This document shows, in pieces, positions 21,536 to 33,310 of a DNA stretch of 64,000 nt. The stretch's first letter is position 1; each line of letters starts with the position of its first letter. The DNA is taken from assembly GCF_950295315.1 (NCBI RefSeq), contig NC_080175.1, forward strand, positions 69,191,357 to 69,255,356, read 5' to 3'. Below the pieces are notes generated by a model. The model was not told the origin of the DNA. It ran no database searches and saw only the letters and a program-made list of their open reading frames with translations. A program made the translations under genes and the position numbers. The stretch comes from Erinaceus europaeus (taxonomy: Eukaryota > Chordata > Mammalia > Eulipotyphla > Erinaceidae).

Positions 21536-22230
21536 AATAAATAATAAAAAAACTTTAATCTGTGGGCTTTAGTCTGTTTCTTGGTTCAGAATTCCTCCAG
21601 AAGCCTAAATCATTCAGAATTCAGGCCACCTATTCAGTTTTCTTTTTCCCCTCTATTTTGTTTTCTTGATTTTTGCACATTGTAGTTAAACACTTGATTG
21701 TAAAGATAAAAACTTGGTTCAAATGTGAACTTAGTACTTACAGTGATTGTGATTATGAAAGTTTAGTATATTTTGCCTAAATAAATTTCAAAAGATCTTG
21801 TACTTGAAGCTGAAAAAAGTTATGAAAGCTGTTGTCCCAGATTCCCACTTGTCACTTCACAAGTGTTCTGAAAAATTTAAGGGATTGACTGAAAGGGAGT
21901 TAAATAGACATAGAATTGTGGAAGAAAATAATTTCTTAACTGTTCTGTGCTCTGTTACTGCTGAAGAAAAATTTAACTCTTTTTCAATGTTTAATATTAA
22001 ATCATATTTTCTAAGTATACTAGTGGAACACAGTTCTGCTTTCTAAAAATATCTAGCTCTAAAAGGGACCTTTCCAAGCATTATCATTTTAATAACTGGG
22101 ACTTAAAGTTATCAATATGTGTTTGCAAAAATTCTATTCAGAAAATCCAAAACAACATTAAAAAAAAAAACAATAACAACACAACACTTTGTCACTACCA
22201 CCACCACCAAAGTGTGGTGGGACCTTTCCA
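21536..22230. other. No gene seen
   Basis: AT-rich. An 82-residue open frame at 21798-22046 shows no recognisable protein features and is probably chance. Confidence 0.5.
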
Positions 22231-22246
22231 AAGAAATAGCCCATGG

Positions 22247-22528
22247 GGGAGTTGGGAAGAAGTGCAGCAGGTTAAGCACAGGTGGCACAAAACGCAAAGA
22301 CCAGCATAAGGATCCTGGTTCAAGCCCCAGCTCCCCACCTGCAGGGGAATCGCTTCACAAGAGGTGAAACAGGTCTGCAAGTGTCTATCTTTCTCTCCCC
22401 CTCTCTGTCTTCCCCTCCTCTCACCATTTCTCTCTGTCCTATCCAACAGCAATGACATCAGTAACAACAACAATAATAACTACAACAAGGGCAACAAAAG
22501 GGAATAAATAAATAAATATTTAAAAAAA
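22247..22528 (+). mobile_element. SINE group A, plus strand, with 16-bp TSD
   Basis: Complete copy with a mutated head, B box GGTTCAAGCCC, core, CAA-rich 3' part and a GGAATAAATAAATAAAT tail. The target site AAGAAATAGCCCATGG is exact at 22231-22246 and 22529-22544. Confidence 0.92.
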
Positions 22529-22544
22529 AAGAAATAGCCCATGG

Positions 22545-24370
22545 AAGTTAATTCAAAATTTCTATGGGAGATTATAGCCCCAGCCTTCTGATTATCCACA
22601 TACCAAACTTAGAGTCACAATTGACTGTCCTCTTTCAGCATATTTTGTTATCAACAATAAATAAAATGATTTGTATATGAGTTTTAACTGATGCTCTAAC
22701 TCTGTTATTTTTGAAAGTAGAGCAACTATCTTCAGTAGGAAACGCTTATTGCAAGTGACAGTTGAACACATTGATGCATAGGAAACACATACACGAGGAA
22801 AGGAATTAAAGCTTCATAAATCTCTATACTATTTGTATTCTATTCCCAGGACTCTCAATTATGAGCATAGCTGAATCCCCAATCTAGTAATAACTGATTC
22901 AACAATAGATATTAGAGAGCAAAATAAGATATTAAAAATGCTTCTGAAACATCACAGATAAATAGTAGTGACCATCAACTATGTCATGCTTATTTCTAGA
23001 TATGCTGATCTTTTAAATATGTAACGAATGTACATACATTATTTTATATTATGAGATGGGGAGAATTTATCATATCTGTTTTCCCCCTGATATTATGATC
23101 TCACATGGATTTTTTTTTCAGATGTTGAAATAGATTTAGATATTTAGGTGTATTTGAACTCTACCTTACCAACTCTACTCTTGCCAGTAAAACCAAGGCT
23201 CACAGATCTTCATTTTGTTGCTCTCTTTGTCATTTACATATGAACTCTTGACAGCTCACTGTTTATAACAAATGCACAAAGACAGGGTTCTCAACAGCTC
23301 GTTGTTAATTAACTGCTTTGACTGGAAACTTCCTGTCACTGGGGAAGAAAGAAGACTCCATTTCAAACCAGCTGAACAATTTTTTTTTGTTTGTATTCAC
23401 GACTGGCATGTAGAATGATTTTGAAACTAAAATTGAAGGCTTCTAATTTTATGCAGAATGACAGCTATGTATTTCCATAAATGTATGAACATTTTTGATA
23501 TGAAACTCTTATTTCTCGTCTGAAGTCATAATTGTTCAGTGTGAAAGTAGGCCATGGGAATGAATAATAATAATAATTCGCCTTTTTGAGATCATGGCAG
23601 TAATAAGCATAATTTCCAGAGCTGCGATAAGCCAAAGGAGCTTTGCCTGGAGCCAGCACAACAAGATGGTTATTGGAGAAGGAGGGAGGACTGTGCATGG
23701 CTGACAGGTGGATTACCCATTCTAGGAGCCATCTTGCATCTGCCCTTTCTTCCTGGTATATGTAGCCTCTATCCAGCTTACTGCCACTGCTTTACTAGAG
23801 ACTCTGCCAAAGAGAGCAGAATAGGTGAGTGTGTTGTAATCCCAAGGGGCTAATACCTTTTACAAAGCTCAGTGGCATGGCCATTTATTTGTGACATGTC
23901 ATTTTTAAGGCAATCGGTTTCCTTTTAGAAGGATACCGTTCTCTTAGTTGTCAAGAAGTAAAAAGGATTTTTGTTTTTGTTAAATGATGTTGTAAAAAAC
24001 CCCATCCTACTTATGTTAAAGAAGGTAGCCGGGATGGGTGAGACTAAAAGACAGTGATACATGAAAAAGAATAAAAGAACATAGCAAGCATAAGGTCTGG
24101 CAGCAAGCATTATAGCTACTTGGCTGCCAACGGCAGTAATAAGGACTAGTTGTACTGTTGGAGAAAGCTGTTGAATTCAGATGCGTCCAATAAAATACAC
24201 AACCTTCCAAAGAGATGTGGTGTATAAATTTGTACTTTAAAGTAAACTACCATCAACTCCAATCCTGAAGGACTCAAAAAAAATTTAAATTTTTCAAGGT
24301 CAAAGACACAGGTAAAAATGTGTCAAATTGCTGACATCAGTACACATTAATCCAGAAATAGCTGGATTCT
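22545..24370. other. Repeat-poor stretch, no gene; possible conserved element near 23520-23900
   Basis: Almost no recognisable repeats over 1.8 kb, unlike the flanks. The part around 23520-23900 has higher GC and more complex composition, like conserved regulatory DNA. No codon-like reading frame or convincing exon was seen. Confidence 0.45.
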
Positions 24371-24557
24371 CTCTCTTTCTCCCTCTCCCTCTCCCTCCCT
24401 CTCCCTCTCCCTCTCCCTCTCCCACTCCCTCTCCCTCTCCCTCTCCCTCTCCCTCTCCCTCCTCTCCATCTCTCTCTCTCTCTCTCCCTCTCCCTCTCCC
24501 TCTCCCTCTCCCTCTCCCTCTCCCTCTCCCTCTCCCTCTCCCTCTCCCTCTCTCTCT
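24371..24557. repeat. (CTCCCT)n hexanucleotide satellite
   Basis: Two long runs of CTCCCT are separated by CTCCATCTCTCTCT. It is a pure polypyrimidine strand of about 187 bases. Open frames on both strands (Pro-Ser, Arg-Glu or Gly-Glu runs) are artefacts of the repeat. Confidence 0.95.
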
Positions 24558-25955
24558 GTCTTTGTGTATTTGATTGATTAGATGAAAGCATGAGTTCCTT
24601 GAGACTCCGTTGCATTTTCTGGTGACCCAGTAGTTATTGCTACAGCTCTCTGCACAGAGTATAGAGAAAAATTCTGTAATCAAATGCTGTCGTCTGCTAA
24701 GATTCTGTATGTATGAAGCAGAACTGTTAAAAGGAAAATTCCCTTGTAAAGTGAAAATATTAACATTTATACAGGGGACTTATCTCCATCATGCTTGACC
24801 TTACACCTGGGATCTGTTGCCTTAGGTGTTCTTTCAAATAATGGTGAAGATTTAGTTCAGAACCACCCACTCACACTTGCAAATTCCTGGGTCATCCCCA
24901 GAATACATTTTGTGAAAATACTATCTGGATTGCTATCTGGATTGGAGATGAAGTCTGTACCTTGAGTAGAAGATTCTTCTCAGTGCAAAAAATCTAACCA
25001 GCTTTTATGGTTATTGCATTAGCAGCATGCACAAAATGGTCAACTGCCTTACTCTTGAACCTTTTTCCCTGACCTCAAACGGATGCTTTCTGGAGATAGC
25101 AGTATGTGAAAGGTGGTCATTTATATAAACCTAGAGGAATACAAGGAAATAGTATTGCAGAAAATTGTTATTGCACTCTGATCTTGAAGGAAAATTGATT
25201 TATTATTATGAAATAACAAAGTACTCTTAAGGCTAAAACCTTTTTATGCCCTCCTCCAGCCCTACAGAAAGGTTTACTTCCAAGTTATAAACCCTTCCAC
25301 AGCAAGGCCTCTAATAGGAAATCTGAGAACTCCTTCACAGGTGGCAACAGAAGGATCTGCACTAATAAAAGGCTTCATTAAAATATGGTTACAATCTCTG
25401 TGCTATGGCAATTTCCAGCTACAAATTGAAAGAGAATTGGTTGCACCTGTAATGATAGTTCAATTAGGTGATCTTTGGGAGAGAAACTCGGGGAGTTAAT
25501 GGTTGAATCTTTCTTTCATCATTGAGTGTCTTGAAAGGAATAATGGGTGGACTGGAGAAGAGAATAGTGGAAATCTTTATAACTATGGAAGCTGCTTTCC
25601 TACCAGGGCATATTCCTCCATGTTCAATTCTGCAGTGGAATAGTATGAAACACGGCCACTGGTTCCACACCACTCAGAGATGTCCAAATGTAGGACAGGT
25701 ATAGCAGCAATATCTCTTAACTTTCCATACACGATGGTGATATTGTATAGTACTCACTCTTTTCTACATTCAAGTATAGTGATCTAAATAATTCAAAGTA
25801 GCAGATACATACTGTGGTCTCCCAGTTCCCAGCTGAGAACTCTGTGGGATGACAAGGATATTTCTTTGATTCTCTTTAACTTGAAATGCCATCATATTGG
25901 ATTGTCAAATTATCTGAGGTATCAGTAAAGGCATTTTAGACAATTATAGAAAAAA
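24558..25955. other. Repeat-poor stretch, no gene; possible conserved element near 25290-25700
   Basis: About 1.4 kb with no recognised transposon. From 25290 to 25700 the sequence is complex and contains CACCTG, TAATGA and CAATTAG motifs close together near 25445-25467. No exon was recognised. Confidence 0.45.
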
Positions 25956-25964
25956 ATATTTTGT

Positions 25965-26251
25965 GGGAGTCGGGCTGTAGCGCAGTGGGTTAAGCGCAGG
26001 TGGCGTAAAGCACAAGGACCGGCATAAGGATCCCGGTTCGAACCCTGGCTCCCCACCTGCAGGGGAGTCGCTTCACAGGCGGTGAAGCAGGTCTGCAGGT
26101 GTCTATCTTTCTCTCCTTCTCTCTGTCTTCCCCTCCTCTCTCCATTTCTCTCTGTCCTATCCAACAATGGCAACAACAATAATAACTACAACAATAAAAC
26201 AACAAGGGCAACAAAAGGGAATAAATAAATAAAATAAATATTTTAAAAAAT
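25965..26251 (+). mobile_element. SINE group A, plus strand, near consensus
   Basis: Excellent copy with head GGGAGTCGGGC, A box TAGCGCAGTGG, B box GGTTCGAACCC, core, CAA-rich region and AATAAATAAA tail. The flank ATATTTTGT occurs at 25956-25964 and 26252-26260, a likely TSD. Confidence 0.93.
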
Positions 26252-26260
26252 ATATTTTGT

Positions 26261-26303
26261 AATCACTTTGGGATATTTAGTTTGGACAGAGAACTATACT
26301 AGT

Positions 26304-26344
<41 letters not shown>

Positions 26345-27319
26345 TCATTGTGAACTTTCCCCGATATCTCTGTTTTTCCCTAGCTGCCTAGCTTGTCTTT
26401 TATATTTTCCTCAAAAAATTCCGAATTCCAATGTTTTTCTAGTTGAAACATCCACAAACCTTGGGCCATGGGGTTTAATACTTCCTTGTGGCCAAACCTT
26501 CTTGCCATTTTCCTTTTCTCCCTAGCACAATCCCACAATGTAGAAAGGCAGATGATGTGACTAATCCCTCCCCCATTAAGGGATTTGAGGAATTTTTCAC
26601 AAATCCAGCATATTCAAATTTAGACCAGTTGGACTACTACAATACACAGTGCTCTAATGAAATCTAATTATACTCTCTCTAAATAAACCCTCCAGCTCTA
26701 GCCTAATCAAGTCACAATAATGTCCATCATGCAGAAAGATAAAATTGCTTCTAGCATACTACCTCGCACCTTGTAGTGAGTAACAAATACTTTATGAATG
26801 AATTTGCAGGAAAGTGCACTAAATGGCAGAATATATATTCTGCATCCAAGGTCAGAGCAATTATGTTTTTGGAAGCAGGTTTCACAGGGTAATAATAGTC
26901 ACCAGAATCACTGTTCTACTTATGCAGCTAAATAAAATGGTTTAATCTGTTATGCAAGTTTGGTACCTGAGGAAAAATAAAATCTCATTTTCATTTTGTT
27001 GGTATTTTCTTCTCTTACATGTGTCTCATATCATTAAGGCACCGAGATGTGTTGCACATATCTAAATGCATTTTGGACCATTCATCTATTTTTGTGTTTT
27101 AAAATTAGTTTTTTTTTCTGTTGGGTTGGTGAAAACAGACCTATATTCCCTGTGTTGCAGCGACAATTCCTGCCACCTACTTTCATTTTGTGCAGCTCAT
27201 CTTTTCTGCATACATAGACTTGAACGTTTTGATCCTTTCTCAATGCCTTTTCATAAAATGAAGAGTGATACGAACAAAATATTGTTACCATTTCTCTATA
27301 CTATTTGGTACATGTAATT
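26261..27319. other. No gene seen; (TA)n at 26306-26338
   Basis: A TA dinucleotide run of about 16 units is followed by unassigned sequence. An 83-residue frame near 27066 has no recognisable features. Confidence 0.5.
26306..26338. repeat. (TA)n microsatellite
   Basis: About 16 TA units, self-complementary and capable of cruciform extrusion. Confidence 0.95.
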
Positions 27320-27450
27320 TTCTTTAAGCCTTCAGAATAGCACTGCTAAGTAAATATTAGTATCCTAATTTAGAAATGAGAACACTGAGTATCAAAAATT
27401 ATAACATCCTGCAGACTAATAAGTGTCAGTACCATGTTCAGAGCCAGGAA
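27320..27450 (+). mobile_element. MIR-like ancient SINE, plus strand
   Basis: TTAGTATCCTAATTTAGAAATG, AACACTGAGTATCAAAAA and CAGACTAATAAGTGTCAG follow the order of the MIR body, with heavy divergence. Judged by eye only. Confidence 0.6.
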
Positions 27451-27540
27451 GAGACAATAAAGAAAATGGCAGTTAAGAAATGAATAGCAAGTAATTGATA
27501 TATCAAAATAATATTAAGCTTTTTGGTTTTTATCCTTTCT

Positions 27541-27638
27541 TTTTTGTTACTGAGGGCTTAATAGATTACAGTGCAGTTATTGACATGTAGGTACAGTTTC
27601 TCATCTCCCTACCCTGACATGCTGTAAAATACAGACAC
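27541..27638 (-). mobile_element. L1 3' UTR fragment, minus strand
   Basis: TTAATAGATTACAGTGCAGT, GGTACAGTTTCTCATCTCC and ACCCTGACATGCTGTAAAA resemble the 3' UTR near 32500-32600 of the minus-strand L1. It sits back to back with a plus-strand L1 end. Confidence 0.55.
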
Positions 27639-27644
27639 TTCTGG

Positions 27645-27771
27645 GTTAAAGAATAGGAAATCTATCAGGGGAGGAGAGGGAACATGGAACTCTGGTGGTG
27701 GGAGTTGTACCCCTCTTATCCTATGGTCTTGTCAGTGTTTCCATTTTACAAATAAATACATTAAATTTTTT
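27645..27771 (+). mobile_element. L1 3' end (tail A), plus strand, short
   Basis: GGGTTAAAGAATAGGAAATC, ACTCTGGTGGTGGGAGTTGT and CTTGTCAGTGTTTCCATTTT, then AAATAAATACATTAAA. It is heavily 5'-truncated. Confidence 0.8.
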
Positions 27772-28135
27772 TAAAAATACAGTCACATCTAAGGTCCTTT
27801 TCTTCCAAGACCCCAGTGTTCGCCCCCCACCCTACTCACCTTCAGAATAACAGTTTTAACACTACAGTTTGGGGCACTTGTTTTGACCTCCAAATGTCAG
27901 GCATTGGTGTACTTCCTACCCATCTTTGTTTCCTGATTATGAAACAAGATTCACAGGGCAGGAAGATGTGGGTGATGGAAAATAGTGACTACAGCAGTTA
28001 GAGGGGAGGGGACAATGAGGAAAGCTAAGGGTCAATGTCCATAACCCAACAAACTTTAAGGTGACTCATAGGACTTATTGTTCTCTGCAATTATTGCACT
28101 AGGTGGTGATGTTGTACAACCTTGGATATTTGGGC
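27772..28135. other. No gene seen
   Basis: Unassigned sequence. A 61-residue frame at 27816-28001 has no recognisable features. Confidence 0.5.
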
Positions 28136-28225
28136 AGTCTTCTTCTTCCTCCCTCCCTCCCCTTCTTTCTTTTCTCTCTTTCCCTTTCTTCCTTCCTTCC
28201 TTCCTTCCTTCCTTCCCTCCTTTCT

Positions 28226-28280
<55 letters not shown>

Positions 28281-28282
28281 CT
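28136..28282. repeat. Polypyrimidine microsatellite (CTTC)n/(TTTC)n
   Basis: CCTCCC, CTTCC and TTTC units run for about 145 bases without a purine block. It can adopt mirror-repeat triplex structures. The overlapping Ser/Leu/Phe-rich frames are artefacts. Confidence 0.95.
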
Positions 28283-29424
28283 TTCATCTCTGAATCTACA
28301 TTTCCTAGAACCTTGACTCTTGTATACCTGCTAGTTATAGTAATTTTTGAACCAGCATAGACAGGAAACATATCTCCTATCTAGCCTCTTTGAGACAAAA
28401 GACTTAGGAATCCAAAACCCCTTTAGCTCTGCTAGCATGTCAGACCTAACTTCTGATATTCCCCCCAATCCTTAAAAAAAAAAATCAGCTGCCTTTTCTT
28501 TTATGCCATTTTGGATTTGGATTAGACTTTCACTACAGCACTGTCACAGAATATTGAAATATTGATACTCTGAGAATAATAATTTTACATAACAATAGCA
28601 ATAATGATAGTCTCCTCCAGCTAGATGTTAGCATACCTAACAGAAATGTGAGTGCAGTCCTTGGAGAAGGAACCAATGGAGCAGAGTGACTGACCAAGAG
28701 ATAAAAGAAAGTCTTCCAATCTAATTGCCAAGCTTAATCCACCCCCCCCCCCGCCCCCGCCAACCCCGCCAAGAAGCTTAAGTTTCTAGGAATGGAATAG
28801 TCTTTGATTGATGGCAAGTTTTCCAACCACCTGGGGAAGTAGTCTTTAAGTCATTCATTCTTCTGGAAGAGTATATAAGTTGATTCTTTTGTTCTTTGAT
28901 ATTTGTTAATGATACAGTCTCACATATACCTCATAGTTATTGTGTATATTTATGTGCTATTACTGCCATACTAGTTGCCACATGCTTAGTAACTGGAAAC
29001 AACATGCATTTGTTACCTTAGAGTTAAGAAATTCAGAGGCTGAAACAAGTCTTAATGGGATAAAAATCAGATGTCAGCAAGGATGCATCCTTTATTTTTA
29101 CAGACTCAAGGATAAACTCTATTTTCTGTGTTTTCAGGTCTTTGAGAATTTAGTTTTGTTTTGTTTTTGCAGCTGTAATACTGCAACTCTGTTCCTCATC
29201 TATCATCAGAAGACCATTTCTAGCTTCTAGAGATCTTCCAAATTCATTTTGAATCACCCCTGCCTAGACTTCCCCCTCAGCTATATTGCTAATGTCTTTT
29301 TAAAATCTAGTGTGATTAGATTGAGCCTATTTGGATATCACATTCATAAAGTTACTTTGACTTGCAAGGTAACATTCCTGCCATATATAGAATCCATGAA
29401 TTGTTAGGGTGATTCTGAGACCAT
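28283..29424. other. No gene seen; C-rich patch at 28741-28770
   Basis: Mostly unassigned. A C-rich stretch of CCCCCCCCCC, GCCCCCGCC and CCCCGCC has four C runs and could form a G-quadruplex on the minus strand. Confidence 0.5.
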
Positions 29425-29643
29425 CTTTTTTCTATTGTTGTTATTGTTGTTGTTGGATAGGACAGAGAGAAATTGAGAGGGAAGGAGAAGACAGAGAGGG
29501 AGAGAGAAAGACACCTGCAGACTTGCTTCAGCGATTGTGAAGTGAACCCCTTGCAGGTGGGGAGCTGGGGGCTTGAATCAGGATCCTTGAGCAGGTCCTT
29601 GCGCTTTACACTATGTGCACTTAACCCAGTGCATTACTGCCAT
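29425..29643 (-). mobile_element. SINE group A, minus strand
   Basis: Reversed TTGTTGTTATTGTTGTTG tail, GATAGGACAGAGAGAAATTG, core GACACCTGCAGACTTGCTTC and head TTAACCCAGTGCATTACTGC. Confidence 0.85.
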
Positions 29644-29817
29644 TACTGGCAAACGCTAGAAGAAGAAAACTGCCTAGCCCCCCAGCCCCAAGCAACTACT
29701 TTTATCCTAAATAGCACCACATTACATTCAACTAGTGCAATTTGCTATCTCATTTTGAAGGTTAATTTCCCATACTTAATCTCTGCTTTTTCAGTTCCTA
29801 CAAATCTGTAGTTAGAT

Positions 29818-29940
29818 ACTTTGCTGCAAGGAAAGCTTTATGAGTGGTGGAGCAGTGTTGTATGTCATTCTCTCCCTCTCTCTCTCTCTCTCCCTCTCCC
29901 TCTCTCTCCCTATCAAGAAAATAAAGAGAAAAAGAGAAAG
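29818..29940 (+). mobile_element. SINE group B 3' part, plus strand
   Basis: GCAAGGAAAGCTTTATGAGT, GTGGAGCAGTGTTG, an expanded TC tract and an AAGAAAATAAAGAG tail. The 5' half is missing. Confidence 0.7.
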
Positions 29941-29998
29941 AAGAAAGGGCACCAGGAATGGTGAATTTGTCATCACAAACCTAGTGATAACCCTGGTC

Positions 29999-30019
29999 AC
30001 ACACACACACACACACACA
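29999..30019. repeat. (CA)n microsatellite
   Basis: About 10 CA units. Confidence 0.95.
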
Positions 30020-32489
30020 ATCACCTTTAAAATACCCTTTCTGTTGACACTGTGACCTTCTAGAACATAGAAGTTAGCATCTAAAATGTAAATAAGAGTA
30101 GGCGTGTTATCTAGCTACTAAGTATATTCTGAGGCAATAAGTATGGCTTATCATAATGGAATAACTTTTACTTTTAGTGTTAAGTCCCTTAGATCCAGTG
30201 ATAATTTACATTTTCATTTCTCTGTGTCTAGGTTAGGTGTAATGTCATACTGATAGGCTTATTTGTATGTAGAACATTCTGTACCTAATTAGTAAAAGCA
30301 AGATAAATTATAGATATTCAACAAGAGAAGACACTTGTTCATTGAGCTGAATAAGCTTCGGGTACTCAGTTCTACACAGATTTCGTCTCTCACTGCCATG
30401 AACATTTACCACTCAACATTACATTACAAATCAATACTAGTAGAACAGCACGGAGTTCTCACCCCTTCAGACTACATGAGTCACTGCAATCAATCAGATT
30501 TGCATACAGAAAAGCCATGATGTATTGTAAAAAAAAAAGTTAGCTTGGGGGAAAGAATTTAAAAGATACACATCAAAGAAATGCATTTTGATATTGTGCT
30601 TACCATGACTTGAGAGACAGGAAAACACGCACACACACTATCTACTAATAGTTTTTATCTTAAGAATTAGCTGCCACTGACATTTATAAATGAGTGTTTC
30701 TCTGCTAAATTTCTCCTTCATTATATGTATCAGTGTCACCACCTAATAGAAGATGTGATATGTCAACATATTTATTTGTAAACCACCCTGAATATCTAGT
30801 TTAAGCCCAATACCCATTTTTCAATCATTAGGAAGATGTTAGTTTTTTTGTACATTTTGTGCAATTACATTTCACTATACATTTTGAATTTACATCTTGC
30901 TAAAGGAAACATAGAAAAGAATTTTACTTTTCAGTTTATTTTTTAGACATGGTGAGAAAATCACTACAATTTTTAGTGGAAAGCCATTATGCAGTGAGTC
31001 TGGTTCATTCTGGCTCATAAGAGCCAATAGCATATATGTCTTCCCAATTCTGTACAGATATGTCACATTGACAGTTAAAATGGGCCACAGTGGGAGGATT
31101 CACACCATGAAAATCAGCAAATGCTACAAATCAGGGCTTTTCTCCCAAGAGAGTTGGTTTTAAATATTAACTAGCATACAATTTAGATTATCATTTATAC
31201 ACTTCCTATAGTAACATAGTTAGTTGCTAGATGTGGGGAAGTTGAGTGGACTAGTTGGTTAGTTATGCTTGTTATTGTCATGTATGTGATTGTTGTTACT
31301 ACTTTTTGATTTATATATTTAACTAGAACTTACCATTTCTGCTGTTAAAGTGTCACTATATTCTGTAAATCATTTTTTTAAAGTGAGGTTTTGCACCCCT
31401 TTGACAAGGGAGCAACCACAAATAACTCAGTAAATGGACTATCAGCCCAGAATCAACATGCTTTCAAAGAAACCTAAAGATTTTTTAACAAACTGAACAG
31501 TAAAGAAAAAATGGAATTGTCACATAGGCCATCAGATAAGAGCTTTCAAAAGAATATTGAAAATGGTAGTAGCAATAAAAACAAGTTTAATCAGTGAGGT
31601 AAGATTTTTTTTCAAAACTAATAGAGTTTAAGTATTAAATGTTAAAGTGATTGAGTTTAGAGAGAGAGATGGTAAGCAAATAAACCTTGGACTCTTTTAT
31701 CCAAATAATATAGATAATAAACTAATTCTATTATTGTACTTTCCTTTGAGAATATAATTTCAGTCTTCATCAAACTGTCAGTTTTTTTTTTTACAGAGTC
31801 AGGTAATTTTAAAGGTTTGAGGGAATTATAACATTGAATACCATAAATAATGGACTTAGATAACAAAATTTTCCTAACTTTATATAGTTAGAATACAATT
31901 TGCTTTAGTATTTTTTGCAGTTGGGATAATCATTAAATATTTTTTAAATGAACTGATATGAAAACATTTACATAGTCACTACATTTTTAAATTTTCAGAG
32001 TGATTGCATCTAGAGTAAATATATTTAGTGTCATTTAAGCATTATGAATAAGTCTGAAACATATTTCTTTGAAATTCTTCAATGAAGAGTGCAAATGAAT
32101 CATGGCCACTGTATTACCACTAAGTTTAGTATTTGCAAATGATAGCCAGGAGGCCAAGTATGGCCAACTTTCCAATTTGGATTCTGAGCTAAGCATGCTT
32201 TTTAAAAGTACTGAAAACAATAAAAAGAAGAATATTTTGTGGAATCTGAAGAGTATATGAAGTACAAATTTCCATAAATAAAGTTCTATTGCAATAGAAT
32301 CATGTTCTTACCACTGCATGCAGGCCATACTATCTAGATTGAATGATTTGAGATAGAGATTATGTAGCTTGCACAATCTAAAATCTAAGACCTAAATTTG
32401 ATTACGAATGGGATGCATTATACTTTTCTTTATTAAATAGTGTAATTCTATTCCTTTAATTTGAATCAACTTGATAGGACAAACCACTT
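30020..32489. other. Quiet AT-rich stretch, no gene seen
   Basis: About 2.5 kb with no SINE or L1 recognised, the longest repeat-free part of the window. Short chance frames only. It may be unique sequence or very old repeats. Confidence 0.5.
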
Positions 32490-32805
32490 AATTTTTTAAT
32501 TGGAGGAATTAATGATTTACAGTCAACAGTAAGTACAGTTGTTAGTACATGAGTAAAATTTCTCAGTTTTCTGCAAAACACTCTGACCCCAGAGTCCTTT
32601 ACATTGGTGCAATAAACCAACTCTAGTCCAAGTTCTGCGCTGTTTTCCCTTCTGTTCTTATTTTTTTAACTTTTGTGTGTGAGTGAGATCATCTCATATT
32701 CATCCTTCTCTTTCTGGCTGATCACACTTAACATGATTCCTTCAAGTTCCATCCAAGATGAATTGAAAAAGGTAAATTCACTATTTTTCATAGATGACTA
32801 GTATT

Positions 32806-32856
<51 letters not shown>

Positions 32857-33310
32857 ACTTTCTCAGACACTCATCTGTTGTTGGACACCTGGGTTGTTTC
32901 CAGGTTTTGGCTATTATAAATTGTGCTACTGTGAACATTGGAGTACACAGAGTTTTTGGATGGTTGTGTTTGGTTTCTAGGCTATATCCCCAGGAAAGGG
33001 ATTATCTGGTCATATGGTAGGTCCATTTCTAGCCTTCTAATAGTTCTCCAGACTGCTGTCCATGGGTGTTAGACTAATTTCCATTTCTGCCAGCAGAGCA
33101 AGAGGGTTCCTTTGTCCCCACAACCTCTCTAGCACCTGTAGCTGCTATCATTTCTGGTGTAGGGTATTCTCACAAAGCTGAAGCGTCATCTCATTATTAT
33201 TTTTCTCTACATTTTTCAGACAGTCAATATTTGGAGCATTTTTTCTGTTGGCCTTTTGGATCTCTCCTTTGGTAAATATTCTGATGAACCACTTTCTAAT
33301 TTTAACAAAG
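32490..33310 (-). mobile_element. L1 with distal ORF2 and 3' UTR, minus strand
   Basis: Read on the minus strand from 33310, a frame with KWFIRIFTKGEIQKANRKN matches distal L1 ORF2. The post-ORF2 region follows, with the reverse of GGTTGTTTCCAGGTTTTGGC (32894) and ATTCCTTCAAGTTCCATCC (32736), then a 3' UTR to about 32490. The copy is broken by stops and by a (TA)n expansion at 32810-32854. Confidence 0.85.
32810..32854. repeat. (TA)n microsatellite inside L1
   Basis: About 22 TA units in the L1 region, probably grown from an AT-rich stretch of the element. Confidence 0.95.

Noticed and set aside
21313..21540. Ser-Pro repeat protein or interstitial telomere
   Set aside because: Both are effects of the hexamer satellite. 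The TCTAAC unit is not the vertebrate telomere repeat.
24300..24683. 127-codon Arg/Gly/Glu-rich frame
   Set aside because: It is the translation of the CTCCCT hexamer satellite.
25965..26060. Functional tRNA gene
   Set aside because: The A and B boxes belong to a tRNA-derived SINE with a long non-tRNA body and A-rich tail. No cloverleaf is completed.
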